In this document: positions 1 through 5,268 of the stretch, piece after piece
Numbering within the stretch: the first letter of the stretch is position 1
Layout: every line of letters begins with the position of its first letter
From: an uncultured Rhodospirillaceae bacterium
Lineage (GTDB): Bacteria; Pseudomonadota; Alphaproteobacteria; Rhodospirillales; Magnetospirillaceae
Direction of reading: 5' to 3'
Length of the DNA: 11,627 nucleotides
NCBI GenBank assembly: GCA_937887565.1
Contig: CALABS010000020.1
Location: 1-11,627, forward strand
The notes under the pieces: model-generated
What the model was told of the DNA's origin: nothing
What the model saw: the letters and a program-made list of their open reading frames with translations, nothing else
Database searches by the model: none
Position numbers and translations under genes: made by a program

Positions 1-62
1 GGCCGAGTGCGTCAATTACTTCGCTGCTGCCGGCTATGACCGTGACTGAGAGGAACGTGCTC
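1..62 (+). mobile_element. IS630-family insertion sequence, right-end fragment cut by the window edge
   Basis: Bases 1-62 are the reverse complement of 11278-11339 with a single difference (C56 against T11284), so both window edges carry the same insertion sequence in opposite orientation. The fragment ends in GTGCTC at 62 and is followed by TA at 63-64. IS630/Tc1-mariner elements insert at and duplicate TA, so 62 is taken as the IS boundary. Only the transposase C-terminus and the outer end are inside the window. Confidence 0.85.
2..49 (+). CDS. IS630-family transposase, C-terminal 15 residues (partial)
   Basis: The reading frame gives AECVNYFAAAGYDRD followed by TGA at 47-49. These 15 residues are identical to the C-terminus of the transposase at the right edge (11291-11627, minus strand). 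The rest of the gene lies outside the window. The identity with the right copy, in frame up to the stop, is the only evidence, but it is exact. Transcription points toward the M48 peptidase gene at 105, so read-through could reach it. Confidence 0.8.
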   Translation, partial: AECVNYFAAAGYDRD

Positions 63-104
63 TAATGTGTGCGGACAGGGTCCGTCGAAGGGGAAGACAC
101 CGCC

Positions 105-1070
105 ATGCACCGCCGCTTCGTGCTCACCGGCCTCGCCGGGTTGGGTGTCACCGCCGCCTTGCCGGCGCTTGCCCAGGGCGTCCGCCGCCAGAGCGACCCA
201 TGGGCGCAGGTAAACCCCTATGACGATCCCAGGAACGGGTTTCCGGCGGAGGGCGGCGGCAAGCCCGCGCCGGCCCCGTCCCGCCCCGACCCGTTCCGGG
301 CCGCCCACCACCTCACCCCGGAGGAAGAGGAGGAGATCGCCATCGGACGCGCCGTCTATCCGCGCTGGGTCGCGGAAGCCGGCGGGCCGTACCCGGACCC
401 ACGCCTGCAGCAGGCACTGGCCGACTTCTGCAAGCCGATCTTCGCGGTGGCGGACCGGCACCATCTGCCCTGGGTGGTGACGCTGACCGACGCACCGTTC
501 CCCAACGTCAATGCCTCGGCCGGCCATGGCGGTCACGTCATCGTGCATACCGCCATGATCCAGATATTCGAGCGGCCCGAATATCTCGCCGCCATCCTGG
601 GACACGAGGTGGGGCATGTCGACCTCCGTCACGGCGTGCGCGGATCGGAACTGCGCACCTTGCTGGCGGAACTCGACAGCCGGGGCCTTTCTCCCGTGGG
701 CAGCCGAATGCTTGGGACACTGCTTCCCGAGACGAGAGGGCGCATCGACTATGCCCACCTCGTCGATATGGCCTTCTCGCGGGAGGACGAGGCGGATGCG
801 GACGCCCACTCGGTCAAGATCCTGGATCGGATGGGAGTCGACCCGCGCTTCGCGGTGGAAGCGGAAACGGTCATGCTCAAGGTCGAGACCATGCTCGGCG
901 GCGGAGCGCCGTCGGAATGGGTCACCGATCATCCGCTGACCCCGGATCGCGTCGAGCATCTGCACCAGCTTGCGGCGCTAGCGCCCAGGCCTCGCGGCCA
1001 GGTGCGCTTTCCCGGATGGGAGGTGCTGAAGGCCGCGTTCCCGACCCTGCCGGCGTTCAAGCAATCCTGA
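105..1070 (+). CDS. Secreted M48-family zinc metallopeptidase
   Basis: A 321-residue protein predicted to act outside the cytoplasm. ATG 105 is preceded by a purine-rich AAGGGGAAG stretch (87-95) and gives an N-terminus MHRRFVLTGLAGLG...ALPALAQG. That is a signal peptide whose RRFVL resembles a twin-arginine motif, with probable cleavage after ALA or AQG near residue 25. An upstream in-frame GTG at 69 would bury the signal. Residues 167-171 are HEVGH (zinc ligands H167, H171; catalytic E168). SREDEADAD at 225-233 supplies the third ligand E229. DHPLTPDRVEHL (275-286) matches the conserved C-terminal M48 segment. The family includes BepA/YfgC-like periplasmic proteases of envelope quality control; there is no visible TPR region, so it is a short M48 protein and its substrate is unknown. 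The IS630 end lies only 42 bp upstream, so its native promoter may be lost. It converges with the XRE gene. Confidence 0.9.
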   Translation: MHRRFVLTGLAGLGVTAALPALAQGVRRQSDPWAQVNPYDDPRNGFPAEGGGKPAPAPSRPDPFRAAHHLTPEEEEEIAIGRAVYPRWVAEAGGPYPDPRLQQALADFCKPIFAVADRHHLPWVVTLTDAPFPNVNASAGHGGHVIVHTAMIQIFERPEYLAAILGHEVGHVDLRHGVRGSELRTLLAELDSRGLSPVGSRMLGTLLPETRGRIDYAHLVDMAFSREDEADADAHSVKILDRMGVDPRFAVEAETVMLKVETMLGGGAPSEWVTDHPLTPDRVEHLHQLAALAPRPRGQVRFPGWEVLKAAFPTLPAFKQS

Positions 1071-1092
1071 TCCGGGTCGTCGGCGCCTTCGA

Positions 1093-1509
1093 CTATTTCG
1101 GCGCCTTGGCCAACCGCTTCATCAGCTCGAACACGCCGTCGCGGACACCGTCGTCGGGGATGCCCTCGAAGTAGCGCACCAATTGCAGGTTGCCGCGCGC
1201 CCCCTCGCCCAGACCGATGGGGTTGGCGGGGCCAGGCCCCTCGCGCAATCCGTCGAAGAAAAAGCCGATCGGCGTGTCGAGGGCCTCGGCGATCTCCCAC
1301 AAGCGGCTGGCGCTGATGCGGTTGGCGCCGCTCTCGTATTTCTGCACCTGCTGGAAGGTCAGCCCAACCCGGTTCGCCAATTCCGTCTGGCTGAGCCCGC
1401 GAAGGGTCCGCATCAGGCGGAGCTTCTCTCCCACATGGATATCGACGGGATGGGGATCGCCGGTTTCGGTCTTTCCACGACGCTTGCTGCGTCCGGTCTG
1501 GGCGGCCAT
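1093..1509 (-). CDS. XRE/Cro-type helix-turn-helix transcriptional regulator
   Basis: A 138-residue DNA-binding protein. Residues 24-82 form a lambda-repressor-like HTH: VGEKLRLMRTLRGLSQTELA, then VGLTFQQVQKYESGANRIS, then SRLWEIAEALDTPIGFFFDG. This belongs to the common alphaproteobacterial group with an HTH near the N-terminus and a short acidic/basic tail (EGIPDDGVRDGVFELMKRLA). I chose ATG 1509: it has GAGGG 11 nt upstream and leaves a leader of about 28 nt from the putative promoter at 1544-1572. ATG 1527 is possible but has no Shine-Dalgarno sequence and would leave about 10 nt. The longer open frame back to 1728 runs through the intergenic region and looks non-coding. The gene is divergent from fliG and convergent with the peptidase (22-bp gap). 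Its target is unknown; regulation of itself or of fliG is only suggested by position. Confidence 0.87.
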   Translation of the reverse strand: MAAQTGRSKRRGKTETGDPHPVDIHVGEKLRLMRTLRGLSQTELANRVGLTFQQVQKYESGANRISASRLWEIAEALDTPIGFFFDGLREGPGPANPIGLGEGARGNLQLVRYFEGIPDDGVRDGVFELMKRLAKAPK

Positions 1510-1543
1510 GTGCGCATATGCCCTCATTGCAAGAACTGGGCTG

Positions 1544-1572
1544 AAAATAGGTGAAGTTGAAATTGTATGCAA
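1544..1572 (-). promoter_or_regulatory. Candidate sigma70-type promoter of the XRE gene
   Basis: On the minus strand TTGCAT (1567-1572) and TATTTT (1544-1549) are separated by exactly 17 bp, and transcription would start about 28 nt before ATG 1509. A GCAA-N7-TTGC dyad (1569-1583) overlaps the -35 and could be an operator, possibly for autoregulation. The match is to consensus only; the -35 is weak. Confidence 0.35.
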
Positions 1573-1647
1573 GCGCGCGTTGCCACGTTGCGCCTGCATG
1601 CACCCGCGCGGCGCCGGCGGACGCTTCGCGCCGCATCCCCCCTGACG

Positions 1648-1686
1648 AGGATCAATCCTTTGTGTTAGCATGCCCGCTTTCGGGCA
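1648..1686. promoter_or_regulatory. Two small dyads in the XRE-fliG intergenic region
   Basis: The 205-bp gap 1510-1714 separates divergent genes. Near fliG it contains AGGAT-CA-ATCCT (1648-1659) and a hairpin TGCCCG-cttt-CGGGCA (1671-1686), 28 bp before the fliG ATG. Either could be a regulator site or an mRNA leader structure. No convincing sigma28 or sigma54 promoter for fliG was found here. Confidence 0.25.
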
Positions 1687-1714
1687 AACTCTGCGAATTC
1701 CGGCACGAACAAGC

Positions 1715-2734
1715 ATGGCGCGCGTCAAGGAAGACTACCGCAGCCTCTCCGGCCCCCAGAAGGCCGCGATCATGATGCTGTCGTTGGGCGAGGAGCACTC
1801 GTCCAAGCTGTTCGGCATGATGGGCGACGACGAGATCAAGGAACTGTCCCAGATCATGGCCAATCTGGGCACGGTGTCGTCCAACCTGGTCGAGCGCCTG
1901 TTCATCGAGTTCGCCGACCAGATTTCCTCCACTGGTTCGCTGGTCGGCTCGTTCGAGAGCACCGAGCGCCTGCTGATGAAGAGCCTGTCCAAGGACCGCG
2001 TCTCCTCCATCATGGAGGAAATCCGCGGTCCCGCCGGCCGCACCATGTGGGACAAGCTGGGCAACGTCAACGAGGCGGTGCTGGCCAACTACCTGAAGAA
2101 CGAGTACCCGCAGACGGTGGCGGTGGTGCTGTCCAAGATCAAGGCCGACCACGGCGCCCGCGTGCTGTCGCAACTGCCCGAGAACTTCGCCATGGAAGTC
2201 ATCATGCGCATGCTGCGCATGGAGGCGGTGCAGAAGGAGGTGCTGGACGGCGTCGAGAAGACGCTGCGCACCGAGTTCATGAGCAACCTGGCCCGCACCC
2301 AGCGCCGCGACGCCCACGAGATGATGGCCGACATCTTCAACAACCTGGACCGCAACGCCGAAAACCGCTTCATGTCCGCCCTCGAGGAGCGCAACCGCGA
2401 ATCCGCCGAGCGCATCAAGAGCCTGATGTTCACCTTCGAGGACCTGGTCCGCATCGACGCCGCCGGCATCCAGACCCTGCTGCGCCAGGTCGAGAAGGAC
2501 AAGCTGGGCATGGCCCTCAAGGGCTCGTCGGACGCCATCAAGGACCTGTTCTTCAAGAATATGTCCGAACGCGCCGGCAAGATGCTGCGCGAGGACATGG
2601 AGGCCATGGGCCCCGTCCGCCTGCGCGACGTCGACCAGGCCCAGTCGGCCATCGTCGCCATCGCCAAGGAACTGGCCGCCTCGGGCCAGATCGTCATCTC
2701 CGAGGGCCGCGAGGAAGACGAGCTGGTGTACTGA
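1715..2734 (+). CDS. fliG: Flagellar motor switch protein FliG
   Basis: A 339-residue, full-length FliG, the C-ring component that couples the MS ring to the switch proteins and takes torque from the stator. It has the N-terminal FliF-binding region (about 1-100), a middle domain with EYPQT at 130-134, MFTF at 238-241, and a C-terminal torque domain ending GPVRLRDVDQAQ (299-310). Residues aligning with the charged torque residues of enteric FliG are present: K269, R286, E293, D294, R302. The usual EHPQ motif of the middle domain reads EYPQ. ATG 1715 gives the family-like start MARVKEDYRSLSGPQKAAIMM; the in-frame ATG at 1670 lies at the edge of a hairpin and would add 15 atypical residues. No clear Shine-Dalgarno precedes 1715. 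No other flagellar gene is in the window, so this copy stands apart from a fliF-fliG-fliH-type operon. Confidence 0.95.
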   Translation: MARVKEDYRSLSGPQKAAIMMLSLGEEHSSKLFGMMGDDEIKELSQIMANLGTVSSNLVERLFIEFADQISSTGSLVGSFESTERLLMKSLSKDRVSSIMEEIRGPAGRTMWDKLGNVNEAVLANYLKNEYPQTVAVVLSKIKADHGARVLSQLPENFAMEVIMRMLRMEAVQKEVLDGVEKTLRTEFMSNLARTQRRDAHEMMADIFNNLDRNAENRFMSALEERNRESAERIKSLMFTFEDLVRIDAAGIQTLLRQVEKDKLGMALKGSSDAIKDLFFKNMSERAGKMLREDMEAMGPVRLRDVDQAQSAIVAIAKELAASGQIVISEGREEDELVY

Positions 2735-2736
2735 CC

Positions 2737-2775
2737 CCCAGTGTATCCTGGGTTACAGACCGCCCCGTCGGGCGG
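2737..2775 (+). terminator. Tandem hairpins after fliG
   Basis: Two short inverted repeats follow the fliG stop: CCCAG-tgtatc-CTGGG (2737-2752, then TT) and CCGCCC-cgtc-GGGCGG (2760-2775). Neither has a proper T-run, so intrinsic termination is uncertain; they may instead protect the fliG 3' end or attenuate read-through into the DUF4242 gene. Confidence 0.3.
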
Positions 2776-2784
2776 GCCCTACCC

Positions 2785-2811
2785 TGCGTTCGCTTGGCAA
2801 ACGCAAGGAGG
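2785..2811 (+). promoter_or_regulatory. Strong Shine-Dalgarno of the DUF4242 gene next to a leader hairpin
   Basis: AAGGAGG (2805-2811) lies 7 nt before ATG 2819 and decides that start. Immediately upstream TGCGTT (2785-2790) can pair with AACGCA (2800-2805) around a 9-nt loop, so the stem abuts and slightly overlaps the ribosome binding site. A role in translation control is conjecture. Confidence 0.4.
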
Positions 2812-2818
2812 CACGCCA

Positions 2819-3124
2819 ATGGAAAAGATGCGCCTGTTCCTCGACACCCATGACGTCGAGAAGGAGTCCTTCCCCCGGGGTCTGACCGAGGAGCAATTCC
2901 GAGGCTTCTTCGCCGGCTACGAGGATGCCTGCCGCGCCGAGGGCGTGGTGCTGCTGCAGGTCAATCTGGGACTGGAGGCGGGCCGGGCCTTCTGCCTGAC
3001 CCTGGCCGCCGACGCCGAGGCGGTTCGCCGCGCCCATGCCCGCGTGGGCCTTCCCTTCGATTCCATCACCGAGGTCAGGACCGCCAGCCCCGGCGCCCTG
3101 TTCTTCGAGCGCGCGGCGGCCTGA
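2819..3124 (+). CDS. DUF4242 (SCO4226-like, putative nickel-binding) small protein
   Basis: A 101-residue cytoplasmic-looking protein with no signal peptide or membrane segment. The N-terminal part MRLFLDTHDV resembles the first strand of DUF4242. The second half, AFCLTLAADAEAVRRAHARVGLPFDSITEVR (about 61-91), matches the family pattern of a strand followed by a helix containing EAVR.HA, then G.P...I.EVR. A characterised relative, Streptomyces SCO4226, is reported as a nickel-binding ferredoxin-like dimer; metal binding here is not demonstrated. The start is fixed by AAGGAGG 7 nt upstream; an earlier in-frame GTG at 2741 lies in the hairpin region. The peroxidase gene begins 2 nt after its stop, so the two are almost certainly cotranscribed and translationally coupled. 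Its role in that pair is unknown. Confidence 0.75.
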   Translation: MEKMRLFLDTHDVEKESFPRGLTEEQFRGFFAGYEDACRAEGVVLLQVNLGLEAGRAFCLTLAADAEAVRRAHARVGLPFDSITEVRTASPGALFFERAAA

Positions 3125-3126
3125 CC

Positions 3127-4443
3127 ATGGACGCCGACCTGTCCGGCATCCTGGCCCCGGGGCTGGCGGCGGTGGCGTTCGCCGTCGCCGCCCTGGTGCT
3201 GCTGGTCCGCCGCGACCTGGCGCCGTCCGGGGCCTTCGCGGGAGCGCTGGATGGCGGCGGCCGGTGGTTCCTGGGGGCGGCCCTGGGGTTGGGGATCATC
3301 GCCTTCTCCATCAAGCTGGCGATCATCTCGACCTTGGCCGCCTTTCCCGGCGGCACCATCGCCCCGCTTCTGCCCGAGGACGGCGAGCGCCGGGCTCGCG
3401 CCGCCTCGCTGGCGGCGCGGCCGATGGCGACCGCCGCATCGGCACCCGACTTGTTCCAGTGGCAGGCGCTGCCGGCCACCGCCCCGGCGCCGCCCGACAA
3501 TCCGACGACGCCCGAGAAGGTGGCCCTCGGCCGCGCGCTGTTCCACGACCCCAGCCTGTCGCGGGACGGCACGGTGTCGTGCGCGTCGTGCCATGAGGTG
3601 TCGGCCAAGGGCGGCGCCGACGGACTGCCCACCGCCCGGGGGATCAAGGGACAGGTCGGCGGCCGCAACACCCCGACCGTCCTCAACGCCGCCTTCCAGG
3701 CCCGCCTGTTCTGGGACGGCCGCGCCGAATCGCTGGAGGCGCAGGCGGTGGGACCACTGCTCAACCCCATCGAGATGGGCATGCCCTCGGCCGAGGCGGT
3801 GGAAGAGCGGGTCCGGTCCCGGCCCGGCTACCCTGCGGCCTTCGAGCGCGCCTTCGGGCCGGGTGCCGCGGTCACCATCCTCCGCGTCGCCCAGGCCATC
3901 GCCGCCTTCGAGCGGACCCTGATCACCCCCGACACCCCCTACGACCGCTTCGTGCGGGGCGACGAGACCGCCTTGACGCCGGCCCAGCGGCGCGGCATGG
4001 CCCGGTTCCAGGCCCTGGGCTGCGTCATGTGTCATTCCGGGCCCAATTTCAGCGGCGCCAGCCTGGTGGGCCCGCGCAACCCCTATGCCGTCCTGCGGGC
4101 GGCCGGCACCGAGTTCGACTCCCGCCACCACCTGAGCGAGGACAAGGGATTGGCGGCCGCCGACAGCCCGGACGGCATCTGGCGGATTCCGTCCCTGCGT
4201 CAGGTGGCCCGGACCGCCCCCTATTTCCACAACGGCTCGGTGCCCGATCTCGAGCAGGCGGTGCGCCTGATGGGGACGCTCCAGGCGCGGGCGCTGGAGG
4301 GAATGCCGGCGCCCGACGAACGCCGCCTGCCGTGGTGGTCGCCCGACCGCCATGCCTTTGTCGCCTTCGACCGCAACACCATCGACGACCAGGACGTTGC
4401 CGACATCGTCGCCTTCCTGCACGCTTTGGGCGACGACGGGTGA
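3127..4443 (+). CDS. Membrane-anchored di-heme cytochrome c peroxidase / MauG-family protein
   Basis: A 438-residue protein of the bacterial di-heme cytochrome c peroxidase/MauG family, which reduces hydrogen peroxide or performs related oxidations in the periplasm with two c-type hemes. The heme motifs are CASCH (152-156) and CVMCH (299-303). Other family signatures are KVALGRALFHDPSLS (131-145), GRNTPTVLNAAF (179-190), FWDGRAESLE (195-204), NPIEMG (213-218) and YFHNGSVPDLEQAV (366-379). Instead of a cleavable signal it has two predicted membrane segments (about 7-27 and 47-72) joined by a loop with RR at 28-29. By the positive-inside rule this loop is cytoplasmic, placing the hemes in the periplasm. 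ATG 3127 is 2 nt after the DUF4242 stop with no strong Shine-Dalgarno, implying coupling. A Crp/Fnr-type gene follows within 45 nt. Peroxidase and MauG-like oxidase activities cannot be told apart from sequence alone. Confidence 0.9.
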   Translation: MDADLSGILAPGLAAVAFAVAALVLLVRRDLAPSGAFAGALDGGGRWFLGAALGLGIIAFSIKLAIISTLAAFPGGTIAPLLPEDGERRARAASLAARPMATAASAPDLFQWQALPATAPAPPDNPTTPEKVALGRALFHDPSLSRDGTVSCASCHEVSAKGGADGLPTARGIKGQVGGRNTPTVLNAAFQARLFWDGRAESLEAQAVGPLLNPIEMGMPSAEAVEERVRSRPGYPAAFERAFGPGAAVTILRVAQAIAAFERTLITPDTPYDRFVRGDETALTPAQRRGMARFQALGCVMCHSGPNFSGASLVGPRNPYAVLRAAGTEFDSRHHLSEDKGLAAADSPDGIWRIPSLRQVARTAPYFHNGSVPDLEQAVRLMGTLQARALEGMPAPDERRLPWWSPDRHAFVAFDRNTIDDQDVADIVAFLHALGDDG

Positions 4444-4488
4444 CCGATGGTCTATACTGGCGCCACGGTCCATCGCGACGGGGGAAGG

Positions 4489-5145
4489 ATGGAAAACCTC
4501 GGTGTCTTCGGGCGGCTGTCGCCCGACGGCCGCGCCATGGCGGCCCGCTGGCTGGCCCGCCATCGCTTCGCCCGGGGCGCCGAGGTGGTGGAAAAGGGCC
4601 AGACGGTGTCGGGGGCCTATTTCGTGCTGGAGGGCCAGTTGCGGGTCTTCACGCTGACCCCGGCCGGGAAGGAGGCGACCCTCTACCTGATCCGGCCGGG
4701 CGAGACCTGCGTGCTGGCCCTCAACAGCCTGTTCAACGACCTGCTGTATCCCGCCTGGGTGGAGGCCGAGGAGGACACCGTCGTCGGCGTCCTGCCCGGC
4801 CCCGCCTACCGGGCGCTGTTCGAACGCGAGCGGTCGATCCAGGACCTGACCGTCCACTCGCTGTCGACGGTGGTGTTCCGCCTGATGGCCGAATTGGAGG
4901 AAGTGCATTCCCATCGCCTGGACCAGCGGCTGGCCAGCTTCCTGCTCAACAGCTGTTCCGGCGAGGGCACCGTCCGCCGGACCCAGCAGGAAATCGCCGC
5001 CCATATCGGCACCACCCGCGAGGTCGTCGCCCGCCTGATGGCCGATTTCGCCGCCAAGGGATGGGTCGCCACCGCACGCGGGCGGGTGCGGATCATGGCG
5101 CCGGCCCGCCTTGCCGACATCGTCGCCGGTCCGCCGGATCGCTAG
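4489..5145 (+). CDS. Crp/Fnr-family transcriptional regulator
   Basis: A 218-residue regulator with an N-terminal cyclic-nucleotide-binding-like beta barrel (about 5-110), a dimerisation helix (about 113-140) and a C-terminal winged HTH, TQQEIAAHIGTTREVVARLMADFAAKGWV (165-193). It lacks the N-terminal cysteine cluster of Fnr. The segment where cAMP-binding Crp has its phosphate cassette reads ETCVLALNSLFNDLLYPAW, so cAMP is unlikely; the only cysteines are C74 and C156. The signal is therefore unknown. ATG 4489 follows GGGGGAAGG; an in-frame ATG at 4447, 3 nt after the peroxidase stop, would add 14 residues and is a real alternative. Being last in the DUF4242-peroxidase group suggests it controls peroxide or redox genes (inference). 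Its TAG stop is formed by a TA plus the first G of repeat element E1. Confidence 0.9.
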   Translation: MENLGVFGRLSPDGRAMAARWLARHRFARGAEVVEKGQTVSGAYFVLEGQLRVFTLTPAGKEATLYLIRPGETCVLALNSLFNDLLYPAWVEAEEDTVVGVLPGPAYRALFERERSIQDLTVHSLSTVVFRLMAELEEVHSHRLDQRLASFLLNSCSGEGTVRRTQQEIAAHIGTTREVVARLMADFAAKGWVATARGRVRIMAPARLADIVAGPPDR

Positions 5146-5261
5146 TGGTCCTCCCCAGACGCTTGGGTCCCAAGCGCCTGGATCAGGAGGCCCACCAACC
5201 TATTGAATTGTGGTGAGACTCTGACGGATGGCACGGGCGCCATCCGTCAGAGTCTCACCAC
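5145..5261 (+). repeat. Structured TA-flanked repeat element E1 (117 bp)
   Basis: The element lies between TA (5143-5144) and TA (5262-5263) and begins with G and ends with C. In order it has: GTGG (5145-5148), T, CCTCC (5150-5154), CCAG (5155-5158), an apical hairpin CGCTTGGG-T-CCCAAGCG (5160-5176), CTGG (5178-5181), bulge ATCA, GGAGG (5186-5190), C, CCAC (5192-5195), a 9-nt linker, GAATTG (5205-5210), then two perfectly complementary 22-nt arms (5211-5232, 5239-5260) around loop ACGGGC. The same architecture in opposite orientation occurs at 11149-11275 (E2), with many stem bases changed in complementary pairs. It fills nearly the whole gap between the convergent regulator and antiporter genes. 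It resembles a MITE or structured-RNA element; I do not recognise the family. A terminator role is possible, but there is no T-run. Confidence 0.8.
5210..5261. other. Perfect 23-bp hairpin of element E1
   Basis: Bases 5210-5232 are the exact reverse complement of 5239-5261, with a 6-nt loop (5233-5238, ACGGGC). The outermost pair joins the last G of GAATTG to the C before the right TA. The five pairs GATGG/CCATC near the loop are shared with E2; about half of the other pairs differ. In RNA or single-stranded DNA this would be very stable on either strand. Confidence 0.9.
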
Positions 5262-5268
5262 TAGGGGG

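Noticed and set aside
1080..1106. GGCGCC...GGCGCC repeat at the end of the convergent peptidase and XRE genes as a terminator
   Set aside because: The 6-bp arms are self-palindromic, the loop is 12 nt, there is no T-run, and the 3' arm is XRE coding sequence.
1699..1717. Sigma54-like GGCACG...GC sequence just before fliG
   Set aside because: The spacing between GG and GC is 9 rather than 10, the -12 element is poor, and the site overlaps the start codon.
4453..4458. TATACT as a -10 element for the Crp/Fnr gene
   Set aside because: No TTGACA-like hexamer lies 16-18 bp upstream; it falls in the short peroxidase-regulator junction where cotranscription is simpler.
2917..5004. Long minus-strand open frame (695 codons) opposite the DUF4242, peroxidase and Crp/Fnr genes
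   Set aside because: Low-complexity Gly/Arg/Gln/His-rich translation with no domain, lying antisense to three well-supported genes; typical of GC-rich codon bias.
5145..5261. E1 as an integron attC site or CRISPR-like repeat
   Set aside because: No RYYYAAC/GTTRRRY core sites and no integrase nearby; there are no tandem repeats with spacers, only single copies at two distant sites.
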